Positions 16,485 to 26,131 of a stretch of DNA of 39,058 nt are shown in pieces. Below the pieces are notes generated by a model. The model saw nothing but the letters and a program-made list of their open reading frames with translations, ran no database searches and was not told the origin of the DNA. The number at the start of each line of letters is the position of its first letter. Positions within the stretch are counted from its first letter, which is position 1. Origin of the DNA: Marinobacter sp. S6332 (GTDB lineage: Bacteria > Pseudomonadota > Gammaproteobacteria > Pseudomonadales > Oleiphilaceae); NCBI RefSeq assembly GCF_023016045.1, contig NZ_JALKAP010000016.1, forward strand, positions 1 through 39,058, read 5' to 3'. Both the position numbers and the translations under genes were made by a program.

Positions 16485-17021
16485 ATGCGTTATGTGGAAC
16501 CAGGAAACAGCAGCGGCTTTACGCTCATTGAGATAATGGTTGTCCTGGTTCTAGTGGGGCTGCTTGCAGCTCTGGCGGTTTTCACCATGGGTGGAAACTC
16601 ACAACAGCGGGAACTGCAGCACGAGGTGCGGGAACTGTACCTGTTAATGCAGACCGCATCGGATCAAGCTGTGCTCAACAACCGGGAACTTGGCTTGCTG
16701 TTTGAAGAAAACGGCTACCAGTTTGTTACCTACGAAGACGAAACGGGTGACTGGGGAGTCTCAGGAGAGCGCATATTCAGAGCCAGAAGCTTCCCGGATT
16801 GGTTAGTAGCGACTCGGTTCGTTGAAAACGATGCGCCTCGGCTAGCGTCGGCTGAAGACGAACTCCGGCCCGATGTGGTGTTTTTCTCCAGTGGCGAGAC
16901 TACGCCTTTCGAGTTGGAGTTCACGGTCGGCAGCGAGACAGATTACACCCAAATTTTGGCGACCGACGGGATCTCTCCCATCGAATGGCGTCGTCCCGGC
17001 CTTGAGGAAGACAACTGGTGA
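16485..17021 (+). CDS. gspH: Minor pseudopilin GspH
   Basis: 178 residues with the prepilin cleavage site SSG/FTLIEIMVVLVLVGLLAALAV and Glu5. The body contains the DQAVLNNRELGLLFEENGYQF segment typical of the GspH beta fold, and FFSSGETTPFELEF near the C-terminus. It is a minor pseudopilin that joins the core pseudopilus to the GspI-J-K tip. Its stop overlaps the GTG start of gspI (GTGA at 17018-17021), so translation is likely coupled. Confidence 0.93.
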   Translation: MRYVEPGNSSGFTLIEIMVVLVLVGLLAALAVFTMGGNSQQRELQHEVRELYLLMQTASDQAVLNNRELGLLFEENGYQFVTYEDETGDWGVSGERIFRARSFPDWLVATRFVENDAPRLASAEDELRPDVVFFSSGETTPFELEFTVGSETDYTQILATDGISPIEWRRPGLEEDNW

Positions 17022-17419
17022 GGCCGCAGAACCCCGCAAAGTTCTCGACATCCGTCGGAGGCTTCACTCTTATAGAAGTGATGATAGCCCTGCTGGTCTT
17101 TGGCCTGATCGCAACCGCATCCGCAGAGGTGGGTAGCCAATACATTTCCAGCTACGAGAGAATTCGCGACAAAACGCTTGCGGCCTGGCTCGCCGACAAT
17201 CGCATTAATGAAATCCGGTTGGAGCAAAGCTTGCCCGGCATCTCTGAAAACTCGGAAGACAAAGAGTACGGCACTTACAACTGGCAGGTGACAACAAAAA
17301 TTATTGCCACCCCCGAGCCTAAAATGCGGCGGGTGGAGGTTGAGGTTGCCCGTTACCGGGATGGCCGATCAGACCCTTACCCGGTACACACACTTTCCGC
17401 CTTCATAGGTGAGAAATGA
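17018..17419 (+). CDS. gspI: Minor pseudopilin GspI
   Basis: 133 residues from a GTG at 17018, the only start that keeps the leader (RPQNPAKFSTSVGG) in front of FTLIEVMIALLVFGLIATA. Downstream features are LAAWLADNRINEIRLEQ and the NWQVTTKI strand common to GspI. It nucleates the pseudopilus tip together with GspJ and GspK. It is slightly overlapped by the possible early GTG start of gspJ. Confidence 0.93.
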   Translation: MRPQNPAKFSTSVGGFTLIEVMIALLVFGLIATASAEVGSQYISSYERIRDKTLAAWLADNRINEIRLEQSLPGISENSEDKEYGTYNWQVTTKIIATPEPKMRRVEVEVARYRDGRSDPYPVHTLSAFIGEK

Positions 17420-17429
17420 GAGGCGGGAA

Positions 17430-18170
17430 ATGAGAGTAGTGAATCGCCAGCGAGGCTTCACGCTTTTAGAAGTTCTTGTCGCTATCACCATCACTGCGGT
17501 TATCGGCATTGGTGTATGGCAAGTTTTGAGCGGTGTCATTCTCTCCCGCGACCGTGTGGATGAACTGGCAGAACGTTTTGATGGTTTGCAACGCGCTATG
17601 TTGCTTCTAGAACGAGACATCACCCAGATAGTAAACCGACCAGCCAGAGACCTTTACGGCGATTTCAAGCCAGCTTTTACCAGCCGCGAGGATGACTTTA
17701 CGTTGATGCTAACCCGTCAAGGCTGGCGCAACCCGCTCGGTATTCGCCGCAGCAGCCTGCAGCGGGTCGGTTGGGAGTATACCGGTAACGAGCTTAGGCG
17801 CAGATATTGGCCAACGGTTGATCAGGGCCAAGAGGGCAACAGTCAGGACCTTATGCTACTTGAAGGTGTTATGGCCTTCGATTTGCGGTTTTTGGATGAC
17901 CAGAATATCTGGCAGCAGCAATGGCCGACTGACGAGGCCATGTCGGCGTTAACGCCGAACAGCCGGCCGGAAATACCTTTTCCTCTGGCGATAGAAATTA
18001 CCCTAGAGCACGAACGTTTCGGCGAGATTGTTCGAACCTTTGTATTGCCAGACTTTGACGCCGTAAGCGCGCAGGGCTTGCTGACCCAGCTAAATGAAGC
18101 CCGCGAAGAAGCGGATGAAGAGAATGAAGAGGAATCTGCAGACGGCGGCGTTCAGGGGCAGGGAAGTTAA
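17430..18170 (+). CDS. gspJ: Minor pseudopilin GspJ
   Basis: 246 residues from ATG 17430, with GAGAGG 6 nt upstream; an in-frame GTG at 17409 overlaps gspI and is less likely. The prepilin motif RQRG/FTLLEVLVAITITAVIGIGVW is present. LLERDITQIVNRPARD and SLQRVGWEYTGNELRRRYWPTVDQ are typical GspJ segments. The last about 30 residues are very acidic (REEADEENEEESADGG), an unstructured tail longer than usual. It is part of the tip complex with GspI and GspK. Confidence 0.93.
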   Translation: MRVVNRQRGFTLLEVLVAITITAVIGIGVWQVLSGVILSRDRVDELAERFDGLQRAMLLLERDITQIVNRPARDLYGDFKPAFTSREDDFTLMLTRQGWRNPLGIRRSSLQRVGWEYTGNELRRRYWPTVDQGQEGNSQDLMLLEGVMAFDLRFLDDQNIWQQQWPTDEAMSALTPNSRPEIPFPLAIEITLEHERFGEIVRTFVLPDFDAVSAQGLLTQLNEAREEADEENEEESADGGVQGQGS

Positions 18171-18176
18171 GACATT

Positions 18177-19187
18177 ATGATGACAAGCCTCCCAGAAACT
18201 GGCCCGAGAACACAGCAGGGTGTTGCGTTGATCATGGTTCTACTCGCCATGGCGCTGGTTGTCATGCTGGCGTCGGGAATGACCCAGCAACAAAATATAA
18301 GGGTGTTCAAAGCGGGGCATTATTTGGCGCAGCAACAAGGCCAGAGTATCGCACTCGGTGCTGAGGCCTTTGCCCGTCAAATCCTTATAAAAGACTTTGA
18401 AGACGATAAAGAAAACGGCCAAATGATTGATAGCTTGGACGAGTTCTGGGCAATGAATGCAGCTATTCTGCCTTTAGATGATAACGGGGTTGCCGAGGTG
18501 CAGATAGATGATCTTGGTGGGCGGATAAACCTGAATGATTTAGTAACAGTCAACGGTCAGGTAGATCCTATGACTAAAGCTCGTGTGGCACGCTTGCTGA
18601 TGGCTTTGGGCATTACCGACATATCGGTTGACGCTTTGGTGGATTGGATTGATCCAGATGATCAAACAATCAGTGCCTACGGTGCGGAAGATGGTCAGTA
18701 CCTTATGGCAGAGCCCGGTTTTCGGGCCGCAAACCAACCGTTTGTCAGCGTGTCAGAGCTTCGGTTGATTGAAGGTATGACCGAGGAAGTGTACGTAGCA
18801 CTACGGCCGCACGTATCCGCCTTGCCTGTCAGTGGACTAGGTATCAACGTGAACACAGCAACGGCTGAAATATTGATGTCGCTCTATGAAGAACTGACGG
18901 CGGCTCAAGCTGAGTCTATTATTGAAAAGCGTGATCAGGAGCCGTTTGAAAATCTTCAAGATTTTTTGGCGCTTCCCGAGTTGGCTGCATCAGGACTCAG
19001 TACAGCAGGCTTAGGGTTGCAAACCCGTTTTTTTGAAGTTGTTTCACGGATTACCTACGATAACCGTGTTGTAAATATGGTGAGTACGGTTTTTCGCAAT
19101 CAAGAAGGTAATGTCCGGACGGTTCACAGGGATACCGGGCAAAAGAATCGCGTTACCAAAGAGCCCTATACAATTTCGGAAGGATAA
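18177..19187 (+). CDS. gspK: Minor pseudopilin / tip protein GspK
   Basis: 336 residues. A prepilin-like start QQG/VALIMVLLAMALVVMLASGM lacks Glu at position 5, which is normal for GspK and places it at the extreme tip. The pseudopilin body is interrupted by a large helical domain: DDLGGRINLNDLV, DALVDWIDPDDQ, YLMAEPGFRAANQPFVSVSELRLIEGM and the helix-hairpin-helix-like INVNTATAEILMSL. All family landmarks and the usual length are present. It lies 6 bp after gspJ. Confidence 0.93.
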   Translation: MMTSLPETGPRTQQGVALIMVLLAMALVVMLASGMTQQQNIRVFKAGHYLAQQQGQSIALGAEAFARQILIKDFEDDKENGQMIDSLDEFWAMNAAILPLDDNGVAEVQIDDLGGRINLNDLVTVNGQVDPMTKARVARLLMALGITDISVDALVDWIDPDDQTISAYGAEDGQYLMAEPGFRAANQPFVSVSELRLIEGMTEEVYVALRPHVSALPVSGLGINVNTATAEILMSLYEELTAAQAESIIEKRDQEPFENLQDFLALPELAASGLSTAGLGLQTRFFEVVSRITYDNRVVNMVSTVFRNQEGNVRTVHRDTGQKNRVTKEPYTISEG

Positions 19188-19189
19188 CC

Positions 19190-20494
19190 ATGTCATATCG
19201 CCTTTACGTGCGACCCTTACCACCTTTTACGGACCTCGGAGAAAACTCGGAGGATCGGCTGTTTAACTGGGTGCTTTATGATGCCGGCGGCGACGCTCAG
19301 GCTCAGGGTAGCAGCGATTTTCGCAACACAATCGAACAAACGCTGAGTCAAAACGGGCTTGATGATGTGCTGCTGGTGGGCCTGATTCCGGGCGATGAAG
19401 CCATGTTTTGTGTGGCCGATATTCCGGCAAAGCAAAGCCGGTTCATCAATCAAGCTTTGCCTTATGCTGTTGAAGAGCAAATAGCCCAAGATATTGACAG
19501 TGTTCATCTAGCGCTTGGCCTTCATACTCAAGAGGGCTTTCGGGTAGCTGCCGTTGATCGTGAACGCATGGCTCAATGGCTTGAGCTGTTTAGTGGTTGG
19601 TCCCATGCAAGACTGGAGGCCATACATCCGGATGCCGCATTGCTCCCGGTCACAGATGGCGGCTGGTCTATTTGTTTAGACGGCGAATCGGCGATGATGG
19701 CGAGCGACCGTGGCGAATGGCTTAGCATGCAGTCTGCCAACCTCGGTATGTTTGCACACACCTTGGCGATGCCGCCTTCCGAAGATGTCGTTGCGGAAGT
19801 CCCTGTGGTGATCTACGGGACTGAAGCCGAATTTGAAGAGCAACAAGCCGTGTTGGGCGAGCTCATGGCGCCGGGCCGACTTTCTGTGCGCCGGGAATCG
19901 CTGGAGTTAATGCCACTTGAACTGTTGGCACATGCCCATCACCACCATTTATGTCGGCCTATCAATCTTTGCCAACGGGATTTTTCCATCAAAGGAGGGA
20001 AGGAAAGTCCGCTAAAGCCTTGGAAGCCCTTGATTGCCGTAGCCGCAGTTTGGTTTGTGGTACAGGTGGCGCTAGAAGCCGGAATGGGTTTTTATTACCA
20101 GCAACAAGCTGAAGAACTACGCAATGAGGCCATGTCGGTTTACCGACAGGCTTTTCTCGAGGATCGCCGAACCCACGCGGGTAATGTGAGGCGCGTTATT
20201 GAAGGTCAATTACGCATGGCTGGGTCCGAGGGCCCTGATGTGGATTTTGTAACGCTTATGAAGTACACAGGCCAACAGTATTCAAAGGTGGCGGGGTCCG
20301 GTTCGGTAACGTTTAACTCAATTAATTACAGCCAGTCCCGGGGAGAATTGGTGGTTGATGTGCGAGCGGAAAGCTACGACCGCCTAAGCACGTTACGCAA
20401 CGGCCTGTCTGGTCAGGGGCTTGATGCAAAAATAGGCTCGGTTGTTAACGAAGCCAGCGGTGCCCGTGGCCGCCTGACGGTATCGGGAGGCTGA
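19190..20494 (+). CDS. gspL: Type II secretion protein GspL
   Basis: 434 residues. A cytoplasmic actin-like domain (about 1-270) includes the ALPYAVEEQIAQDIDSVHLALG segment, which contacts the GspE N-terminus. One membrane helix (about 275-300, WKPLIAVAAVWFVVQVALEAGMGF) and a periplasmic ferredoxin-like domain follow. It recruits the ATPase to the inner-membrane platform and pairs with GspM. It starts 2 bp after gspK. A short histidine run (AHAHHHHLC) precedes the membrane segment. Confidence 0.92.
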   Translation: MSYRLYVRPLPPFTDLGENSEDRLFNWVLYDAGGDAQAQGSSDFRNTIEQTLSQNGLDDVLLVGLIPGDEAMFCVADIPAKQSRFINQALPYAVEEQIAQDIDSVHLALGLHTQEGFRVAAVDRERMAQWLELFSGWSHARLEAIHPDAALLPVTDGGWSICLDGESAMMASDRGEWLSMQSANLGMFAHTLAMPPSEDVVAEVPVVIYGTEAEFEEQQAVLGELMAPGRLSVRRESLELMPLELLAHAHHHHLCRPINLCQRDFSIKGGKESPLKPWKPLIAVAAVWFVVQVALEAGMGFYYQQQAEELRNEAMSVYRQAFLEDRRTHAGNVRRVIEGQLRMAGSEGPDVDFVTLMKYTGQQYSKVAGSGSVTFNSINYSQSRGELVVDVRAESYDRLSTLRNGLSGQGLDAKIGSVVNEASGARGRLTVSGG

Positions 20495-20498
20495 AATC

Positions 20499-21029
20499 AT
20501 GCTAACAAAACTGAAAGAACAGCCTATAGTTGGGAAACTAACTGCGCAGTATGACCAACTTCCCAGACGGGACCAGCAAGCCCTTGGCGTTCTGGCGATT
20601 GCCTTATTTATTGGGGTTGTCTATTTCATGATCTGGAGTCCGGTTTCTAGCTTTCAAGATAAGGCAGCTGCAAGCAAAAAAAATGCTTCGGAATTGGTTA
20701 CCTGGATGCAATCCAATGAGCAGGTTATCCGCCGCTTGGGTAGCAGTGGGGCAGGGCCCACTGCAGGATCAGCTGATATACCCGCCGATGGTCGTGCGTT
20801 GATGGGGTTAGTTACCCGCTCAGCAAGAGAGTCTGGCCTTACGCTGCAACGTTTTGAGCCAAGCGGCGATGCGGCTATTCGAGTTTGGTTGGAAGCGGTT
20901 CCCTATGCGGAGGTTGCAGCTTGGCTTGAAATGCTCAATGGTAAGCATGGCGTTGTGATTGATCAGGCGTCATTGGATAGTTCTGGTGGGCCCGGCCGAG
21001 TGTCCGTTCGCCTAACATTGACAATCTGA
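20499..21029 (+). CDS. gspM: Type II secretion protein GspM
   Basis: 176 residues. A short cytoplasmic start rich in Lys/Arg, one membrane helix at about 28-46 (ALGVLAIALFIGVVYFMIW), then a coiled segment and a ferredoxin-like periplasmic domain (ARESGLTLQRFEPSG, EAVPYAEVAAWLEMLNGKHGVVIDQASLD). It partners GspL and completes the inner-membrane platform. It is the last gsp gene here; no gspN follows. Confidence 0.92.
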   Translation: MLTKLKEQPIVGKLTAQYDQLPRRDQQALGVLAIALFIGVVYFMIWSPVSSFQDKAAASKKNASELVTWMQSNEQVIRRLGSSGAGPTAGSADIPADGRALMGLVTRSARESGLTLQRFEPSGDAAIRVWLEAVPYAEVAAWLEMLNGKHGVVIDQASLDSSGGPGRVSVRLTLTI

Positions 21030-21084
21030 TTGTGAGTAAAGGGGTTCCGGGGTCGTCGCTCCGGACAAAGGCAGGAGCGAGATC

Positions 21085-21753
21085 ATGAGTAACGACAACG
21101 ACACTAGTAGCAAGCCCGAACCGGTCATTGTTCGGCTGGATGTCACTGCGCTAAACGAAGCCAGATCGATTCTGTACGATGCCTACCGCAACGAGCCCAC
21201 CTTTCAGCACCTATTCAACCATCGTAAGCCCGGTTACAACCAGCGCGTTCGGGCAACCGTGCGCGAGTTGGTTGATCTTTACTTTGATCTGGATCAGGAA
21301 GCGGTTGGCGTGATGGTCAACGATACTCTGGTGGCTGTGGCGTTTATTGGCGACCCAGATTTGCGGTTGAATCTGGCAAATCAGCTTAGCTGGAGGATCC
21401 GCATGGTGTTAACGGCGGGTTTTGCTTCCACCCGACGTTACTTGCATTATCACGAGAGATTACGCGCAATTTTACCCCAGCCATTGGCGCACCAACTGCC
21501 CTTGATGGGTGTAAACCCAAAGTATCAGAACCGCGGCTATGGTCGGCTCTTATTACAGGCTGTTCAGCGCTTGTGTGCGGAAAACCCCCGTGGAACAGGG
21601 CTGGTTCTGGATACTGGAAATAGCCGTTATTTACCATTTTACGAGTCGGAAGGTTTTCGAAGCCTCGGAAAAATTAAAGTCGGCGGTTTTGAGGATCACA
21701 TTTTATTCCGTGAGATCCACCCTGAAGCAAAAGCCGCGGCCAATCAAAACTAA
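21085..21753 (+). CDS. GNAT-family N-acetyltransferase
   Basis: 222 residues, cytoplasmic. The acetyl-CoA-binding motif A is at about 135-160: LPLMGVNPKYQNRGYGRLLLQAV, with the Q/R-x-x-G-x-G/A pattern visible as QNRGYGR. GLVLDTGNSRYLPFYESEGF and the terminal strand GGFEDHILFREI complete the GNAT fold. The substrate is unknown. A GGAG ribosome-binding site precedes ATG 21085. It is 55 bp after gspM and 26 bp before gorA, so it may be cotranscribed with gorA. Confidence 0.8.
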   Translation: MSNDNDTSSKPEPVIVRLDVTALNEARSILYDAYRNEPTFQHLFNHRKPGYNQRVRATVRELVDLYFDLDQEAVGVMVNDTLVAVAFIGDPDLRLNLANQLSWRIRMVLTAGFASTRRYLHYHERLRAILPQPLAHQLPLMGVNPKYQNRGYGRLLLQAVQRLCAENPRGTGLVLDTGNSRYLPFYESEGFRSLGKIKVGGFEDHILFREIHPEAKAAANQN

Positions 21754-21779
21754 CGTTGTAACAATCAACAGGAGACATT

Positions 21780-23141
21780 GTGTCTGACAGCCTAGATTAT
21801 GATCTGATCGTTATTGGTGCCGGTTCCGGTGGTGTGCGCCTAGCGCGTATGTCTGCCGGGCGCGGTGCTCGGGTAGCGGTAGTTGAATCCCGCTATCTTG
21901 GCGGTACCTGCGTTAACGTGGGTTGCGTACCCAAAAAGCTGTTTGTTTACGGGGCGCATGTTCGCGACGAGTTAGAAGATGCCGCAGGTTATGGCTGGAA
22001 CCTTCCGATGGACAACGTCAGCTTTGACTGGCCCACGCTTGTCGCCAACAAAAATACGGAAATAGAGCGGCTCAATGGCATTTATGGCCGTCTGCTTGAG
22101 AGCGCAGGCGTTACCATCATTGAAGGAACCGCCTCCATAAAAGACCCGAATACGATTGTTGTGGGCGACAAAGAATACACAACCGAGCACATAACAATCG
22201 CGACCGGTAGCTGGCCAGTTGTACCAGACATTCCGGGTAAGGAATGTATTCTCACATCGAACGAGATGTTCTATTTACCTCAACTGCCCAAGCAGGCAGT
22301 AGTCTGGGGCGGCGGCTATATTGCTGTAGAATTTGCCGGAATCTTGGCGGGTCTTGGAGTAGAAACCACCCTGTTGTACCGGGGCGACCTGTTCCTTCGC
22401 GGCTTCGACGAGGACGTGCGCCGCTTTACCGAACAAGAAATGCGCAAGAAAGGCGTGCGGCTTGAATTTGGCGTAACGATTGAGTCTGTGGAGCCCGAAA
22501 ACTCTCACTACCGGGTCAAACTTAGCAATGGCGATACTATGGAGACCGGGCTAGTAATGGCCGCTACAGGCAGGAGAGCCTTGGTCGATGGCCTTGGTCT
22601 GACCGAGTTGGGCATAGAGCTGAATGCTTCCGGCCATGTGGTGGTGGATGATTATTTCCAGACCTCAGTGCCTTCGGTAACCGCCCTTGGCGATGTGATC
22701 GGTACGCCACAACTGACGCCAGTGGCTCTGGCACAGGCTATGGTGCTCTCTCGCAGAATGTTCGGAGATGGCGAGGGCGAAATGGACTACTCTGCGATAC
22801 CAACGGCGGTTTTTTGCCAACCTAACATCGGTACCGTGGGTCTAACGGAAGAGGAAGCTCGGGAGGCAGGGCACACCCTGAGAATCTATCGTTCGGAATT
22901 CCGGCCCATGAAATACGTACTTAGTGGCCGTGATGAACGCTGCCTAATGAAGCTTGTGGTTGATGACGCAACAGACAAGGTTCTTGGCGCACATATGGTT
23001 GGGCCTGATGCCGGTGAAATCACTCAAGGGCTTGCTGTGGCTATAAAGGCTGGCGCGACCAAAGCCCAGTTCGATTCCACCATGGGCATCCACCCAACAT
23101 CTGCAGAAGAATTTGTCACTATGCGTGAGCCCGTGGCCTAA
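21780..23141 (+). CDS. gorA: Glutathione-disulfide reductase
   Basis: 453 residues from a GTG at 21780, with AGGAGA upstream. This is a cytoplasmic flavoenzyme reducing GSSG with NADPH. The FAD motif is IVIGAGSGG (residues 10-18). The redox disulfide is C44-V-N-V-G-C49. The NAD(P) motif is GGGYIAVEFAGIL, followed about 20 residues later by Arg (LLYRGDLFLRGFD), which fits NADPH use. The C-terminal interface signature GIHPTSAEEFVTM carries the catalytic His/Glu pair. HPTSAEEFVT and the absence of a lipoamide-type sequence favour Gor over other disulfide reductases. Confidence 0.9.
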   Translation: MSDSLDYDLIVIGAGSGGVRLARMSAGRGARVAVVESRYLGGTCVNVGCVPKKLFVYGAHVRDELEDAAGYGWNLPMDNVSFDWPTLVANKNTEIERLNGIYGRLLESAGVTIIEGTASIKDPNTIVVGDKEYTTEHITIATGSWPVVPDIPGKECILTSNEMFYLPQLPKQAVVWGGGYIAVEFAGILAGLGVETTLLYRGDLFLRGFDEDVRRFTEQEMRKKGVRLEFGVTIESVEPENSHYRVKLSNGDTMETGLVMAATGRRALVDGLGLTELGIELNASGHVVVDDYFQTSVPSVTALGDVIGTPQLTPVALAQAMVLSRRMFGDGEGEMDYSAIPTAVFCQPNIGTVGLTEEEAREAGHTLRIYRSEFRPMKYVLSGRDERCLMKLVVDDATDKVLGAHMVGPDAGEITQGLAVAIKAGATKAQFDSTMGIHPTSAEEFVTMREPVA

Positions 23142-23149
23142 AAGGTATC

Positions 23150-23169
23150 TGAGCCCAAGGAAGGGCTCA
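23150..23169. terminator. Hairpin between convergent gorA and kinase genes
   Basis: TGAGCCC (23150-23156), an AAGGAA loop, and GGGCTCA (23163-23169): a perfect 7-bp GC-rich stem in a 29-bp gap between two stops. Only short T-tracts follow on each strand. Confidence 0.6.
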
Positions 23170-23170
23170 T

Positions 23171-25117
23171 TCAAGATAGCTCTACCCAACGACCCAGTAC
23201 TTCCTTAAGTCCCTCCTTCCTTAAAGGCTTAGACAGGTAGTCATCCATGCCACTCTCTAGACAGCTTTGCTTTGTCTCTGGCAATACGTCAGCGGTAAGG
23301 GCAATGATAGGCGTTCGTTTAAGGCTGCTGGCCGCCTCCCGCTCTCTGATGTGACGCGATGTTTCATAGCCATCCATAACCGGCATTTGGCAATCCATAA
23401 GAATGACATCAAACCCCGGGTAGCTGGAGTGTATCTGATCCAACGCCTCTTTACCGTTTACCACTGCCTCTGTTTGAAAACCAAGACGGTTAAGGAGTGC
23501 TACGGCAACACGTTGGTTTACCAAATTGTCCTCTACAACCAATGCACGCTTGGAAAGCGGTAGCTCAGCTTGCAATGCTGGTACCTCGGTGACTCTCGGG
23601 TTGTTGGCTTGCGGTGCAAGTTCCAAAGGCAGCTCAAACCGGAACGACGAACCTTTCCCAGGGTTTGTTTCAACCTGAATATGCCCGCCTAGAAGCTCAA
23701 CCAGACGCTGAACTAGAGATAGCCCTAAACCGGTACCGCCAAAACCACGGTTGTCGCCAGCATCAAGCTGTTCAAACGAATTGAAGATATCTGGAACCCG
23801 CCCGTGGGGAATGCCGCTGCCTGAGTCGCTAACCGAGCAGTTGATGATGATACAGCCATCCTCAACACCAAAGCAGCCCAACTGAACATGCACAAAGCCA
23901 TCGGTGGTAAACTTGATGGCGTTATCAAGAAGGCATGCAACAATCTGGCGAATCCGCGGTGCATCACCATTTACCAGCGGTATTTCAGGCCAGTCTCCGT
24001 AGAAATTCAGTGTCAAAGCCAGCCCTTGCTCTTCCGCCACATGGCGGTATGAGGCAACGCAGTTTGTAACAAGCGTGTGCAGGTTAAAAATCTGGTGTTC
24101 GAGCACCATCGCTCCGCTGTCCATACGGGAATAATCGAGAATATCGCTGATGACTGTAAGCAGATCTTCTGTCGATTGACGGGCCGTCTGTAAATAATCC
24201 CGTTGCCTTGGAGTCAGAGGCTCTTCCTGAGCCAAATCAATCATGCCAAGTACACCGTTAAGCGGGGTGCGCAGTTCATGGCTCATGGTGGCCAAAAACT
24301 CTGATTTTGCATGGCTGGCAGTCTCTGCTTTTTCCCGCGCATGCTCTGACAATGCCAGTGTTTGATCTCGCGATGTCTGTAGCGATGCGAGATGTTCGCT
24401 TAATTCATTAAGCTGATGCTCGATGGCAATAATTTCTCGGGAGTTCGGTCGCCCATTTACCTTTGTGGCCCGATAATCGCCGGCAATAAGACGGCCGATT
24501 CGACCGGAAAGCTGGTTAATGGGGGAGAGAATGGTGTTCAGTATGTGGTTGATGACCAAAATGGTGAACAAGAGTAACGTTAGTCCCACTATGAGAGACG
24601 ACCAGAGAATATCTTTGCGTCGAGCCTCTAGTGTTTTGTCACTCACACCCACCTGCACCCTACCAACCCGCAATGCGCTCGAGTTACTACCGGGTACCGG
24701 CTCGAACCACAAAGTTTGGCGATCGGTTGCAAGCTGTAGTGGCTGTTGGAGTATCTCTGCCTGATAAATCTGGAATTCATCTGTATTCTCTATGTCAGGT
24801 TTGCTGTCCGCAGGCGCAAACCCAATCTGTTCGCCAGCCACATCAGTTATGCGGATCCAGTCGGCTTTGCTGTATCGGATAGATTGAGAAAGTATTTCCT
24901 GCAGCGCCAAAGTGTTGCCAGAAACCACTGCATACTCAAGGGACGGAGCCAGACTGTCCGCCAGCAACTGGTTGCTGTCTGCGAGGTCGCGTCTTGCATC
25001 TTCAAGCCGTGCAGAGGTAAAAAATCCCATGAGCGTTATAAACATCACCACTGCAGGCAATGCGCCCAGCAACAGCAGTTTTCGGGATAGCGGCGTACCT
25101 ATGGAGTTTTCACTCAT
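23171..25117 (-). CDS. Hybrid sensor histidine kinase / response regulator
   Basis: 648 residues from ATG 25117, which overlaps the previous stop by 8 bp. Membrane helix 1 at about 13-33, a periplasmic sensor region of about 130 residues (40-170), membrane helix 2 at about 171-191, a HAMP linker, then the kinase. The phosphoacceptor is His280 in [11 protein letters not shown]. The N box is LLDNAIKFT (about 397-405), the G boxes are DSGSGIP (431-437) and GGTGLGL. A receiver domain follows with phospho-acceptor Asp575 in [11 protein letters not shown] and Lys in LSKPLR. No DNA-binding output or Hpt is present, so it must signal to another protein. Its gene order with a binding protein and a TonB receptor suggests that the periplasmic domain reads the ligand-loaded binding protein. 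Confidence 0.9.
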   Translation of the reverse strand: MSENSIGTPLSRKLLLLGALPAVVMFITLMGFFTSARLEDARRDLADSNQLLADSLAPSLEYAVVSGNTLALQEILSQSIRYSKADWIRITDVAGEQIGFAPADSKPDIENTDEFQIYQAEILQQPLQLATDRQTLWFEPVPGSNSSALRVGRVQVGVSDKTLEARRKDILWSSLIVGLTLLLFTILVINHILNTILSPINQLSGRIGRLIAGDYRATKVNGRPNSREIIAIEHQLNELSEHLASLQTSRDQTLALSEHAREKAETASHAKSEFLATMSHELRTPLNGVLGMIDLAQEEPLTPRQRDYLQTARQSTEDLLTVISDILDYSRMDSGAMVLEHQIFNLHTLVTNCVASYRHVAEEQGLALTLNFYGDWPEIPLVNGDAPRIRQIVACLLDNAIKFTTDGFVHVQLGCFGVEDGCIIINCSVSDSGSGIPHGRVPDIFNSFEQLDAGDNRGFGGTGLGLSLVQRLVELLGGHIQVETNPGKGSSFRFELPLELAPQANNPRVTEVPALQAELPLSKRALVVEDNLVNQRVAVALLNRLGFQTEAVVNGKEALDQIHSSYPGFDVILMDCQMPVMDGYETSRHIREREAASSLKRTPIIALTADVLPETKQSCLESGMDDYLSKPLRKEGLKEVLGRWVELS

Positions 25118-26096
25118 CGCCTTGCCCTCTTTGTTCTTGTAACCATTTCTCAACGGCCTGAGCAATCTGCTCACGGGTATCCAGCGGGATGTTTAGTGAG
25201 CGGGCAACCTGCTCATTAATCTCAACCCGGGATTGTGACGGATAACCCGGTGGCGGGAAGGCACCGGTTTCGAAAAACGTTTGTAGGTAGCCCGCAGCCA
25301 TCTCGGCCATAGCGGGGAAAGGCGCATAGCCAGACGCAAGTGAACCGGCTTTTACATAAGCTTGGCTCGGGCCTATGACAATTCTGTTTCTGCGATAAGC
25401 GGTAAGCAACACGTGTTTTATGGTTCTTGGGTTGTATATTGCGTTGTCTGGTGCTGCCAATAGGAAGTCACCATAACTTAATGCCCTGATAAGCGTTGGG
25501 ATAAGTTGTTTGTCGTCGTCCACTACGAACAACCGCGCTTCAAGCTTGTAAGCGGGGAGTTGATCAATAAGTGTATCGTAAAGTTCTGCGGTATCCGTGG
25601 TAGAAATCAGGGCGATGCGGGTGGCCTGAGGGAGAATTGCTTTTCCGATAAGCGCTTGCCTGAGAAGCGGGGCGCCGTGGTAAACGCCCGAAACCTGCTC
25701 AGGGGAGCGGCGAACGAAGCCTTGCAGGAAGTCGGGCTCGACCAGCAGGGCAAGCACGGGCGCTTTGCGGTTAATCTGTCTTATACGGGAAAACGCACGG
25801 GGGCCTAGGGTAACGATTGGGCCATCTTGTGTCAGCGCGGCTTGTTCGTCTGATATAGGAATCAGATCGTTTTCGCTTTCTAAATTCTCCTCAAGAAGTT
25901 TTTGAATATGCTGATCCAGCGCAGCGTTACCAGAACCAGCAAGGTAGACAGGGGCACGACCATTACTTTGAGCAAATGCAGCCGGTGCAGCTACCAATAT
26001 AGCCGCCATCGTCACAGCGCACAGAATTGCCGGTGTAGTCAGCGACTTTAGCGCTGAGACAATCCTGTGCAATGAGAACAATGCTGGTTTTTCCAT
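25110..26096 (-). CDS. Periplasmic ABC-type substrate-binding protein without a permease
   Basis: 328 residues with a long signal peptide (cleavage near AAPAAFAQ, about residue 43). The fold is type I binding protein: alternating strands PVYLAGSG, PIVTLGPRA, APVLALLVEP, RIALISTT, ARLFVVDD, GDFLLAAPDN and RIVIGPSQAYVKAGSLASGY, the last being typical of the PF04392-like uncharacterised ABC binding proteins. The ligand is unknown. No permease or ATPase is adjacent, and the gene overlaps a sensor kinase, so it more likely presents ligand to the kinase than to a transporter. It lies 35 bp after the receptor gene. Confidence 0.75.
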   Translation of the reverse strand: MEKPALFSLHRIVSALKSLTTPAILCAVTMAAILVAAPAAFAQSNGRAPVYLAGSGNAALDQHIQKLLEENLESENDLIPISDEQAALTQDGPIVTLGPRAFSRIRQINRKAPVLALLVEPDFLQGFVRRSPEQVSGVYHGAPLLRQALIGKAILPQATRIALISTTDTAELYDTLIDQLPAYKLEARLFVVDDDKQLIPTLIRALSYGDFLLAAPDNAIYNPRTIKHVLLTAYRRNRIVIGPSQAYVKAGSLASGYAPFPAMAEMAAGYLQTFFETGAFPPPGYPSQSRVEINEQVARSLNIPLDTREQIAQAVEKWLQEQRGQGDE

Positions 26097-26131
26097 ACCA
26101 TCCCGGGTCTGAAATATTCCTTGATTAGCGA

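Noticed and set aside
25110..26096. Reading the binding protein as part of a complete ABC importer
   Set aside because: No permease or ATPase gene lies on either side; both neighbours are the receptor and the kinase.
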